Assembly: GCA_027923505.1 (NCBI GenBank)
Contig: BROI01000001.1
Location: forward strand, 1,854,001 to 1,918,000
Reading direction: 5' to 3'
From: Mayamaea pseudoterrestris
Lineage: Eukaryota > Bacillariophyta > Bacillariophyceae > Sellaphorales > Sellaphoraceae
Length of the DNA: 64,000 nt
In this document: positions 11,199 to 19,439 of the stretch, piece after piece
Position numbering within the stretch: position 1 is the first letter of the stretch
Layout: the number at the start of each line of letters is the position of its first letter
The notes under the pieces: generated by a model
What the model was told of the DNA's origin: nothing
What the model saw: only the letters and a program-made list of their open reading frames with translations
The model's database searches: none
Made by a program: the position numbers and the translations under genes

Positions 11199-11513
11199 AT
11201 GCATCTAATGTATTACCTTGATACAAGTGGAAAGCGGGTGTATACGCTCAAGGTGAGTTGCGATAATGTGGAACAGAAGACAGCCATGTCGATTGACTGA
11301 TTTTGTTGCTGCATGCTGCTAGGTCTTGCTTGATACAAAACTTCCTCATGAATTACTGCTCTTTTTACACAGAAAATGACACCGACCGAAAAGGTGACGG
11401 AGAGTGCCCATCCCGCACGTTTCTCGCCCGACGACAAGTTTTCGAGGCAGCGCGTCGCCTTGAAGAAGCGATTTAATATCTACCTTCCAGACTCGCCGCA
11501 GAAGCAATTTTAA
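11199..11513 (+). CDS. NOP10: NOP10, H/ACA snoRNP subunit (two exons)
   Basis: A 64-residue protein split by a 120-bp intron. Exon 1 is 11199..11252 ([18 protein letters not shown]), intron 11253..11372 has GTGAGT..ACAG, exon 2 is 11373..11513. The joined product has the NOP10 hallmarks [25 protein letters not shown] and ALKKRF, and the usual length of about 64. NOP10 binds dyskerin/Cbf5 in the box H/ACA particles that make pseudouridine in rRNA and snRNA, and acts in the nucleolus. The gene is divergent from the PGP synthase with about 270 bp between the two starts. It would be missed by any caller that needs a single long frame. Confidence 0.93.
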
Positions 11514-11678
11514 AATGATTGAACATATATATATAGAAACAAAAAAGTTGCAATGAATATATTTATTACTATTGTATGCGTGCATTCAAGGGGCAGGCAG
11601 AAAGGAGCCGCGTTCATTCATCAGACAGAAGCAATCCATGGCAGGGCATTTCTTTCCGTGTATAGAGCAGCAGAAAAG

Positions 11679-12023
11679 CTAGACTCGTTTTCGCTTCTTC
11701 GCTTGCCCATCACGAGCACTCGCTTCATCCATCTTTCGCTTTTGACTCGACACCTTTTGCAGCATGGGTGCCGACTTTAATAAATCCGGAAGCGCAATGA
11801 ATCGAATCGATTTGCCGCGCAAGTACACCGTCGGTAGCTTGGATATTTGACCAGTCCGCGACGTGCGCAGTACTTCGGAGAGGCTCACGTTCATCGTGTC
11901 TTCGGCGCCCAGCAGCAAGCCGCGGTAGATTTCGCCGCTCTTGAGTTCGACGGTGATTTTCATGCCTTCGGCTTCGTACAGCAGCTTGATGGGAATGCCA
12001 ACAGTGTTGGTGGTGGAAGTCAT
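11679..12023 (-). CDS. small nuclear ribonucleoprotein SmD3
   Basis: 114 residues. The Sm fold is clear: Sm1 at about residues 8-45 (GIPIKLLYEAEG..VELKSGEIYRG..EDTMN) and Sm2 at about 68-82 (VYLRGKSIRFIALPD), followed by LLKSAPML, which is characteristic of SmD3 rather than SmD1 or the Lsm proteins. The C-terminus is a Lys/Arg-rich tail (AKKRKRV), shorter than the RG-rich tail of animal SmD3 and usable as a nuclear signal. SmD3 is one of seven proteins in the ring on U1, U2, U4 and U5 snRNAs. Confidence 0.92.
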   Translation of the reverse strand: MTSTTNTVGIPIKLLYEAEGMKITVELKSGEIYRGLLLGAEDTMNVSLSEVLRTSRTGQISKLPTVYLRGKSIRFIALPDLLKSAPMLQKVSSQKRKMDEASARDGQAKKRKRV

Positions 12024-12700
12024 GATGATTGCTATTTCTTTATATGTTTACTAGTGCTTTTCACTGTTATGCTTAGGCTGCGTTTTTGTTCGTTGATGCG
12101 TCGGCAGGTAAAGTTGATGTGTGCACGCTGGATCCATGGTGGAGCCAGACGCTGCGTAGTTACTACGAGAACCACTGCGATGCTTGCTATGATCCGATTC
12201 CATTGAGCCGGATGTACAATACAATGCAGTATAAGTACTATATTGCATCTCCCCTTTTTACTACGCTGGAGAGCATTAGAGCAGCCATTAACATTTTTAT
12301 AGATTTCGAGTCTGGCCTGTGAGGGGGAACAAGTACACGCGTACGCGTAGGTGTCGATGTGCATTCTGCGACTGCTGCCATGATCGGGTTATAAAAAGGA
12401 TTGAAGCCTTACTCTAGCAGCAGACGACGAATTTAAGCTTGCCGACGAATAGACATCATGTCGAGCATGTTGCACAGCATAAGTTGGTGTCAATGGATTG
12501 GCGCGATTAACTGTAAGGTGATCAACAATTCGCACCCTCGCTTTCAGTGCTTCCGCTATCTCCTATCGGGTATAATTTAAACTGTTGTAAAATCTTTATT
12601 TGATACTGTAATTGGTGCTATCCTAATGTGCTATCGTACTGCGAGAAAACATTCGAAAGCGAGCACATGGCCGATGCACGCTCTCTAAACACTCCTTTTC
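12024..12700. other. intergenic, no gene recognised
   Basis: 677 bp between the SmD3 start and the 3' end of the YGYG-repeat gene. It holds a TATAAAAA box near 12400 and short open frames of no recognisable family. I see no tRNA cloverleaf or snRNA match. Confidence 0.5.
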
Positions 12701-13495
12701 TTAAAATGCCACTGATAGTCGCTTGCGCATCTTGGCCATTTTGCCACGCAGTCCACCCTTTCGTCGCTGATCCTTGGGATCAATGGCCGCACCCCCAGAA
12801 TGTTCATAAACGTTTTCCATGCCATCGTCCGAAATGCTCGAGCGAGGTCCTCGACTCTTTGGTTCGCGGTGCTTCTTTGTAGGACTTTTGGTCACTTTAG
12901 CTTCCTGCGAATGATCCAAGTAGGTGGAAGAGTTGTCATTGTCATGAACCGGGTCACGAATGACTTCCTCCTCCTCGGCTGGCTCGGGTTCCTTTGGCTT
13001 GGTGGGCGCTGCAGTCTTTACGTTCGCCCCCGGCGGCGGCCCAGCAAGATGCTGCAGCATGGCAAGACGGTCTCCGTCAAAGTGAGCCGGAGGCGGCGCT
13101 CCATTTGCTTCTCCTTCTCCCGAAACCAGTGAATACTTGGTCACGGAACATCGGCGCTTGACTTGTCCGCGTCGCTTGGGAGCGGAACGAGCACCACCAG
13201 GGGCTCCTTCATCGTCACTCGTTCCATAGCCCATGTTGTTGCCATCATCGCTCGAGCCATATCCCATGTCTTGGTCGGGCTTGGCGTCACCGTATCCCAT
13301 GTCTTCCGCCGGAGCCGCATCGCCGTATCCGTAGTCTTCGGCTGGTGGAGCAGCATCGTCGTCTCCATAACCGTAATCCGTTTCCGGAGCAGCATCGCCG
13401 TAACCGTAGTCGTCTGCGGAAGGCTCAGCCTTGCCATAGCCGTAGTCTTCCTCCTCGGCTGCTCCGTATCCGTAGTCAATGTTTGCCATGGTCAT
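12701..13495 (-). CDS. YGYG-repeat acidic protein, function unknown
   Basis: 264 residues. Residues 1-95 contain about eight copies of an 8-13-residue repeat with core D-[YM]-G-Y-G followed by Asp/Glu/Ala/Pro-rich spacers; the first five are DYGYG and the later ones MGYG. A basic segment follows (about 108-118) with KRRCSVTKYSL, then a low-complexity Pro/Glu region, and a basic C-terminus ending KRLSVAF. The two RRxSV/KRxSV sites resemble basophilic kinase sites. Proteins of this kind recur in diatoms as far as I remember; no enzymatic function is known to me. No signal peptide or membrane segment is visible. A start two codons later (13489) is equally possible. Confidence 0.75.
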   Translation of the reverse strand: MTMANIDYGYGAAEEEDYGYGKAEPSADDYGYGDAAPETDYGYGDDDAAPPAEDYGYGDAAPAEDMGYGDAKPDQDMGYGSSDDGNNMGYGTSDDEGAPGGARSAPKRRGQVKRRCSVTKYSLVSGEGEANGAPPPAHFDGDRLAMLQHLAGPPPGANVKTAAPTKPKEPEPAEEEEVIRDPVHDNDNSSTYLDHSQEAKVTKSPTKKHREPKSRGPRSSISDDGMENVYEHSGGAAIDPKDQRRKGGLRGKMAKMRKRLSVAF

Positions 13496-14101
13496 GCCAA
13501 AATGCTTTGATGAGTGTTTGTGAGTTGAGGGAAGCTTGGGTGCGTGTGACAGAGAGGGCGCGCGGCGATTGGAGAGGCCGCTTTCGAAAATGACCCGAAA
13601 TGACTCTCTTGTTAAGCCGATGGTGTTCGTCGCACGAAGAAACTAAGGTTCGGGTTCAATTCACGAATAGAATTTAGCTACGCATCATGAAACAGGGGAA
13701 AGTTACACCTGACCTTCCGTACTCGTAGGTTGTAGATTTGAGGTAGACACTTGTGAATAAATGTGTATGCGATTACAGGTCTAATTTTTTTTGTAATCAG
13801 TCCATAGTCTGTTGTTACCATGAAAACACTGTGTTTGTGTTCGCGTCACCAATCATTACTTACAACTATAGCATTTGGTCGCATTTCCGTACATCATAAA
13901 GCTTGTCATGAAGGTTAGTGTCAGTGATGTTATTAGTTGCGGCTACAGCGAAGATACGACGCTTTACAACCGAGTTGCAATACTACTGTACCGTAGACGG
14001 GCAGCTTTCAAAATATGCATGCCTCCATCACTTTCAGCAACACATAGACTGCAAAATCGCCAAGTAACGACGCAACATATACTAGACTACATCCAATTGC
14101 A
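13496..14101. other. intergenic, promoter side of the YGYG gene
   Basis: 606 bp between the YGYG-repeat start and the Hikeshi-like stop. AT-rich in part, with a T-run near 13785. Only short open frames occur and none resembles a known protein. Confidence 0.5.
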
Positions 14102-14800
14102 TTAAGAATCTTTCTTTCTCATCATGAAATTTGGATCTCGTCGAAACTTTGCTTCGAATCGCTGAAACCATCGATCAAAGATATTCTTTGGCACCACCAT
14201 TTGATTGGACCCTCCACTCCCAGTGTCAAACGACTGCATGAAGGTGAACAAGTCGTAGGCAATCGTTTGCGCCACCATTAATCGGCGATTGTGCATGTCG
14301 GCAGGTGCATTGGAAACGTTTAACACATTCTGCAGTGGCTCCAGTGCGACGCCAATGGTAACGTAGACGGGTTGGTTGCTGCTGGATACTTCCAAGAGTT
14401 GCTCATGCTCGCTCCAACCAGTCGCAAAGACGCGGGATGGTATCGTTGGTGTCAATGAACCTAGTAGTTCAAAGCCAGTGGATGGTGGCACTTGGTTGGG
14501 AGCCACTGGAACGTCGGCTGTGATTTGCCAGTAGACGAGCACGCCGTAGTTGGGCGGTAACGGAACGTTTGGCATGAGGAATAGTACAATTTCGGATATA
14601 CTGGAGAGTGGAGCTGGTAAATCGCCTGGACAATGGAGTCTTAGAGCAAATTTCTGACCTGATGCGTCGACTGGAGCAAAGTCGGTTCGGACTGGACAAC
14701 CATTGACGACGAGGCCAAACAGGTGCTGTTGCTGCTGCTGTGGCTGCTGCTGGGCAACTGTCGGACCTCCATTTGTCTGTGTAGGTAACGTAAAGTTCAT
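14102..14800 (-). CDS. Hikeshi/OPI10-family Hsp70 nuclear import carrier
   Basis: 232 residues from the ATG at 14800 (the six codons before it open only with GTG). In the family, Hikeshi carries Hsp70 into the nucleus during heat stress through FG nucleoporins. Visible family features: LFGLVVNGCPVRTDF at the start of the domain after a Gln-rich stretch, IVLFLMPNVPLPPNYGVLVYW, FELLGSLTPTIPSRVF, and the C-terminal FDRWFQRFEAKFRRDPNFM which matches the conserved W..F..+...P.F end. The N-terminal poly-Gln stretch is an addition compared with the roughly 197-residue human protein. Confidence 0.85.
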   Translation of the reverse strand: MNFTLPTQTNGGPTVAQQQPQQQQQHLFGLVVNGCPVRTDFAPVDASGQKFALRLHCPGDLPAPLSSISEIVLFLMPNVPLPPNYGVLVYWQITADVPVAPNQVPPSTGFELLGSLTPTIPSRVFATGWSEHEQLLEVSSSNQPVYVTIGVALEPLQNVLNVSNAPADMHNRRLMVAQTIAYDLFTFMQSFDTGSGGSNQMVVPKNIFDRWFQRFEAKFRRDPNFMMRKKDS

Positions 14801-14943
14801 TGCAAGTATTAGAAGCACACCAACGGTTTAAGTGACGGAACAAGTGAGATCGCAGCCTTTGACGTGGAATGTGATGGAATGAAGAAACGACGATGAGCTC
14901 TCACAAATCTTCGCGTCACATCGGTTATGAGTGGGCCTAAATC

Positions 14944-14953
14944 GTACCGGTAC
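14944..14953. promoter_or_regulatory. GTACCGGTAC palindrome between divergent genes
   Basis: Perfect 10-bp palindrome in the 237-bp space between the Hikeshi-like start (14800, minus) and the next gene (15038, plus). Same motif as at 1701 and 1728. It is in a position to serve both genes. Confidence 0.4.
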
Positions 14954-15037
14954 TCGGTTTGATCCGACGACGCGTTCCATCTTTCCATCACTTCGTGCGG
15001 CACGATCAAGTAAATCAGCATCAAGACTATTGCCATA

Positions 15038-15688
15038 ATGGGACGCGGACAACTTGTATTCAAGGGTGAGAAACCATCGAAGAAGAAGAAGGCGACCAAA
15101 CACAAATCGGATCCTTTGCGCGAGGAACAACAGCACGTGACGCAAGCAGAAGCAGCCGACTCTGCGCCAGCACAACCTTCCATGTTAGTTGCAGCAGCAA
15201 CAACAACAGCATCAACAAAACCACCATCTACTCCAACCGTACAAAAGGGCATTGGAAAGATTACAACGTCGGGGACCGTCGTGACGGGACACGGAACGCA
15301 ATTCACCAGGCAACTTAACGTTGGCGACGCCATGCTTGTGACGCAACAGGGGCAGCAGGAAATGCGCGTGGTTACCATGCGACTCAGTGACACGTCCATT
15401 AATCTTTCGAGCGTTTTGAGTAACGATGTAAAGCATCCAAGTGACTTTGAATTCATCGTCAAGCCTCGAGCAGCAGCATCCTTGTCGAAGCAATCGAATA
15501 ACGACAACATACTCAAGCAGGAGGAGCAGGCAGCCTTTGGCACGTTTAGTAGTCACAAGGAGCTGATATACCACGAAAAGACGGAGCATGGGTCCTATCG
15601 CATCAAGAAGCAAACGGTGGAGGGAGACGTGACACGGAGCGACTTGCTGCAAATGCGGGCCAAGAGAAAGAGTGACAAGTATTGTTAG
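15038..15688 (+). CDS. conserved unknown protein, nuclear-like
   Basis: 216 residues, single exon. It starts MGRGQLVFKGE followed by a Lys-rich stretch (PSKKKKATKHK). A beta-rich middle domain lies at about residues 70-145 (GKITTSGTVVTGHGTQF..L..GDAML) and resembles the short sheet motif seen in some phage tail proteins and in conserved stramenopile unknowns. The C-terminus is highly charged and ends RSDLLQMRAKRKSDKYC, which looks like a conserved tail. No signal peptide or membrane segment. The basic ends suggest nucleic-acid contact or nuclear location; I cannot name a function. Confidence 0.7.
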   Translation: MGRGQLVFKGEKPSKKKKATKHKSDPLREEQQHVTQAEAADSAPAQPSMLVAAATTTASTKPPSTPTVQKGIGKITTSGTVVTGHGTQFTRQLNVGDAMLVTQQGQQEMRVVTMRLSDTSINLSSVLSNDVKHPSDFEFIVKPRAAASLSKQSNNDNILKQEEQAAFGTFSSHKELIYHEKTEHGSYRIKKQTVEGDVTRSDLLQMRAKRKSDKYC

Positions 15689-16056
15689 AGTAGTCAATAG
15701 TGACAGTGGCGACGATAAGATTGCAATGAGATGACGGATGGACGGATGATGAATGAATAAGTACTGTATTTAAAAAGGTGCTTAGTTTTCTTTGTCGTTT
15801 GCAAGATGCCATTCACTTCGAGGGAATTCTGGTCATTGCAATGGCCCACTATGGTACGTTTCGTGAAGGTTAAGATGTCAAGATATTTCACATCACCTTG
15901 CTATATTTGCAATTGTAAACAAAAGTTCTTTTATTAAAATGCAGTTTAGTAATCACAAAAGCTGTACGTGAGGCAGCAACAACGTGGCCGACACACGATA
16001 CATCCAAGCCCACAGTGCCAAGTTCTGTGTAATGCAGCATTCGAGCCATGCCTTGT
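15689..16056. other. intergenic between convergent genes
   Basis: 368 bp between the 3' ends of the unknown gene (plus) and the globin (minus). AT-rich 3'-UTR-like sequence; nothing else recognised. Confidence 0.5.
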
Positions 16057-16632
16057 TCAGTTTATAGATCGCCTCCTCGATGGTCTTATCACTTTAATGA
16101 TGGCTGACGATACTGCATCAAAGACACGCTCCCAACTAGCTCGCGTATTTGCGTCAAACTTGTCGCCCAGCGTTTGTTCGAGCGCCGACATCATGGATTG
16201 CTCCAAGACTCGCCAATGCTCTGGTCGTATTTTCGCAAACAATCCAGCTTCGTTTCCCATTTCCATGAGTTGCGAAAATAGCATGTCCATGTCTGGTCCC
16301 AGCGAACATACAATAAAATCAAGTGTTGATGCACATTCGCGTGCGCTTGCTTTAAATTGAGGAGATTCGTACATCTTGTCGCCTTTCGTTCCGAATGGAA
16401 GGAAGACTGCAACAGCGAATGGATCTAATTCTAGTGACCTGTAGTTACAATGAATGTCAGACATGAAACAATCCCTGAATTATTCCCCTTCGACTGCACC
16501 TTGACAGCGCCAGAAAGACTGTCGAAGCAATCAACGATCAACGCAAACGCACCGTCGAATCATTTTGGTCCCAAACGAGTCTTCCCAATTTGGATCATTT
16601 CTAACAGCATCCCAGCTATTGCTGATGGCCAT
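16057..16632 (-). CDS. globin-fold protein without haem histidines (two exons)
   Basis: 153 residues. Exon 1 is 16553..16632, intron 16439..16552 (114 bp, GTGCGT..CTACAG), exon 2 is 16057..16438; the frame is kept. The product begins with a typical globin A helix (SWDAVRNDPNWEDSFG) and continues RRSLELDPFAVAVFLPFG, the C-CD region with Phe42, then helices E to H including IRPEHWRVLEQSMMSALEQTLGD. Lined up by eye with neuroglobin and flavohaemoglobin, the proximal His position is Gly92 and the distal position Ser58; no His lies nearby in helix F. Length is that of a single-domain globin. It may be a haem-free globin with a sensor or scaffold role, or bind haem in an unusual way. Confidence 0.82.
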
Positions 16633-17315
16633 GGTGGTGTCGTAGCTTACTGGAGTGATCATGGAAGCTTGCTATGACTTGCCGTCTCATGTCGAGTGAT
16701 GGCGCGGCAAAAGCGGCGCGCCATTTCGGACGTCGAGCACGCGTGTTATTACCACTGTGATGTTTAGTACCGATGCGATTTTGGTCGTGCTTCCCTTTGA
16801 TTTTGGCGATCACGATTTACAGGTTAGAATGATGAAACGGACTGCCTGAACCACTGACAGCGTGGACAGACACAACATAAAACGCCGCTCGTCTGTCTCC
16901 CGAAACGGACGAGCACGCGCTAAGTGGGAGATTGGATCGGACCGTTACGAAGTTGCCGTGATGACTGTCACGACTGATGATGTGGAGTGTGGAAGGAGCA
17001 GCTATTGTTACGACCGCGCTCGCCGCTTTCATTGATCATTCTTCCGTCCTGCTTTACAATATAGCTGATCCCTCAAAAGTGATAGAGAGAGTGTGTAAAG
17101 ATCATTAACCTGTTGAAATCAGAAGACTTTACTAGAAAGAACTTTGCAGCCACGTGCCTGTGTCAGTAGCACCCTCTCGAGCATTCCGGAAGCGATTAAC
17201 GATCGACTTACTCATCACCCATCGCCCAAGAGATCCGGAAGCGATTAACGATCGAACTACAGTACTCATCACCCATCGCCCAAGAGATTCGACACCAAGT
17301 AGAAACGTGTGAACT
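16633..17315. other. intergenic with tandem repeat
   Basis: 683 bp between the globin start and the next plus-strand gene. Apart from the tandem repeat at 17185..17288 I see no gene; a minus-strand open frame of 71 codons has no recognisable similarity. Confidence 0.5.
17185..17288. repeat. tandem duplication of a 50-bp unit
   Basis: Two direct copies (about 49 and 55 bp) begin TCCGGAAGCGATTAACGATC and end CATCACCCATCGCCCAAG-AGAT. The second has about six extra bases. The CATCACCCATCGCCCAAG core also occurs in the terminal repeat of the element at 22039..24034. The repeat ends 27 bp before the start codon at 17316, so it may lie in the promoter or 5' UTR. Confidence 0.75.
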
Positions 17316-18188
17316 ATGCTTTCCCAAATCCAAGTATTCATTGACAAGTACAAGACGCCCAAAGAACGATACGAGCAAGAACTGACATTGTCATCGCGTA
17401 TCAAGAATATGGCGATTAAGACAAATACCACTGATGAGCAATTTGCACTTGATGAAATGGACGAGCCGGAACGTCAAGCTTGGCTCGGCTATAAGAACAG
17501 CTTTGGACTCCAAAAATTCACCATGCTTAGTGGGCTTGCAGCAGGAGCAGTGACAATGCTAGCTTTGAATTGTGTTAGGCGCAAGCAATTCAATAAAGCG
17601 ATGCTCAAAATGCAGCAACCCCAGCGACGATTTCACGCCGGCAGTAGCGAGCCACTTAGGAGCACAGTTGCTCCGAAGCACGGAAATGCACGCCCTAAAT
17701 CGTTTTTGAATAACCCTCTTGACGTTTCAGTTTCGGTACTTGTTGCATTTGTGACTATGGACTTTATGTGTCGCCATGGATATGATTCCAGAGATCTCAT
17801 ACACATGAGCAAGATCCCATTGTTGGAAGGCAAATCTCATTTCGCTGCTTTAGCTTGCCCAGACGTCGTTTACTTCTACAAGTTTTTACACCAAAAGTAT
17901 CCAGAAGACAGAGACATGTTGGAGCATCCTCAAACAATTCACCTCAAGGCGATGCAGGAGCTTGTCATGAACTGTCAGCGCGGCAAACGACAGGAAGACT
18001 TGCTGCGAAAGTCGCTGAGGTTGGATGCGAAGGAGCTGGTATCGATTCCTCCTCCCGGAGTGACAGTACCTGCATATGAATCACTCTTGTGGATGGATGA
18101 TGATGGATATGACGATGATGAGGCCGATGCTGGATGCCAAGGCAATGGCGCCTTCGATCAGTTATTGCACGAGGATGGGGCGCTTTAA
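17316..18188 (+). CDS. predicted membrane protein, unknown
   Basis: 290 residues, single exon. Two hydrophobic segments of membrane length are visible, at about residues 67-86 (FTMLSGLAAGAVTMLALNCV) and 133-151 (LDVSVSVLVAFVTMDFM). The N-terminus is a charged amphipathic stretch without a cleavable signal. The C-terminal half is helical and ends in an acidic Asp-rich tail. The pattern would fit a mitochondrial or peroxisomal membrane protein, but I recognise no family. Confidence 0.65.
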   Translation: MLSQIQVFIDKYKTPKERYEQELTLSSRIKNMAIKTNTTDEQFALDEMDEPERQAWLGYKNSFGLQKFTMLSGLAAGAVTMLALNCVRRKQFNKAMLKMQQPQRRFHAGSSEPLRSTVAPKHGNARPKSFLNNPLDVSVSVLVAFVTMDFMCRHGYDSRDLIHMSKIPLLEGKSHFAALACPDVVYFYKFLHQKYPEDRDMLEHPQTIHLKAMQELVMNCQRGKRQEDLLRKSLRLDAKELVSIPPPGVTVPAYESLLWMDDDGYDDDEADAGCQGNGAFDQLLHEDGAL

Positions 18189-18424
18189 TGGAACCAACTG
18201 TATTGAGGTCGCTGGAGAGGACATGCACTGTGTATTGTTTAATTGGCATAATCACACCATTAAATCCGTATTGGAAATCACTTTATAAAACATTCCACAT
18301 AGTAAGAGATGACAACATCTATCACTATACATCTTGAAGATCAAGATGAAAGCCTTTGTACCCCTTACAGATGAATGCGGCTCAAAAAGACCTGCATGCC
18401 AGCTTTCGTCAGCCTGTCAACTCA

Positions 18425-19267
18425 TCAACTCTGCACCAAATCAAAGTAGTCCAAATGCGACCCACTCTCAAAGTCGTCCTTGGCCAGCAAGTCAACCAAG
18501 ACGCGCGCCGAATCGTTTGGATCCACCAGTTGCTTGTCGTAGTGCGGCTTGAGCGAAGCATCCAAGTGTGGCGCCGCCCGAATCGTTTCGCTCATGTCAG
18601 TCTCCAGTGGGCCTGGCGCGTAGTTGAGCACGCGCAGTGACCATGCGTCGTTATGAGCATTATTGGCGCGACTCGCTGCTGCCGCCTCCTCCTCTTTCGC
18701 CATGCACAAGTGAAATGAATCGCGCGCCGCCTTGGTCGCCGAGTACAGTCCCAGCGACGGAAAGGGTTGCAGTGCGACCAAAGATGATACGTTTACAATA
18801 ATGCATGGCACGTTCCAAACGTCACGCGCCAATTGAGCTATCTTCGTCGACATGAAAAAGCAGCTAGTCACGTTCAAGTCAATGTTGCTTCGCAAGTCTG
18901 ACAGTGACGCATGGTCGATGCATGGCCCAATGTGTCCAAGGCTGCCGTGGTTGTTGATGAATATGACTCTGTCAAAGGGCTTTGTCGCTCCCGAGATACT
19001 GTCCAATACAACGTCAAGTCGACTGTCTAATTGATCCAAGTCGCTCAAGTCAATCGCATGTGTGTGCATTGTCATGTTCGTCTTGTTTCGCATCGTTGAT
19101 TGCAACATGCGACTCGTCGTTGCAAGATCCGACCGTGCCATCAAGACAAAGTGAATCGGATGCCACGCTTCATATTGAGCAAAAGCTTGCGCAATGGCTC
19201 TTCCCAAGCCACGCGAAGCTCCTGTGACAAATAGCAGTAAATGATTGCCTTTGGTAATGCTGCTCAT
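18425..19267 (-). CDS. sepiapterin reductase (SDR family)
   Basis: 280 residues from the ATG at 19267; the open frame extends 26 codons further but only with a TTG. NADPH-dependent reduction of 6-pyruvoyl-tetrahydropterin or sepiapterin, the last step of tetrahydrobiopterin synthesis. SDR motifs: TGASRGLG near residue 16, NNHGSLG, catalytic Ser in VNVSSLVALQPF and YSATKAA (Tyr/Lys). The SPR-specific block RVLNYAPGPLETDM and the end FESGSHLDYFD separate it from general SDR enzymes. An Ala/Glu-rich insert follows the catalytic helix. The protein looks cytosolic. Confidence 0.85.
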   Translation of the reverse strand: MSSITKGNHLLLFVTGASRGLGRAIAQAFAQYEAWHPIHFVLMARSDLATTSRMLQSTMRNKTNMTMHTHAIDLSDLDQLDSRLDVVLDSISGATKPFDRVIFINNHGSLGHIGPCIDHASLSDLRSNIDLNVTSCFFMSTKIAQLARDVWNVPCIIVNVSSLVALQPFPSLGLYSATKAARDSFHLCMAKEEEAAAASRANNAHNDAWSLRVLNYAPGPLETDMSETIRAAPHLDASLKPHYDKQLVDPNDSARVLVDLLAKDDFESGSHLDYFDLVQS

Positions 19268-19439
19268 GGTGGGTGGGTGGGTTTTGTAATCGCGACAAAA
19301 ACGTCCGTTTCTTCTTCCGTCACGTTCTGTCTTAACGGTACTCAACGGAACGAGTCGACGCGAAAGAACAAAACCAAACCACTCAACAAAACCTCTTGCA
19401 TTTGAGATCCTTCATGCATGTTATAGATTCTTACATGGA

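Noticed and set aside
14809-15543. 244-codon minus-strand frame rich in Cys and Ser
   Set aside because: Opposite-strand shadow of the conserved unknown gene at 15038..15688, which has a good ATG, a charged C-terminus and natural composition.
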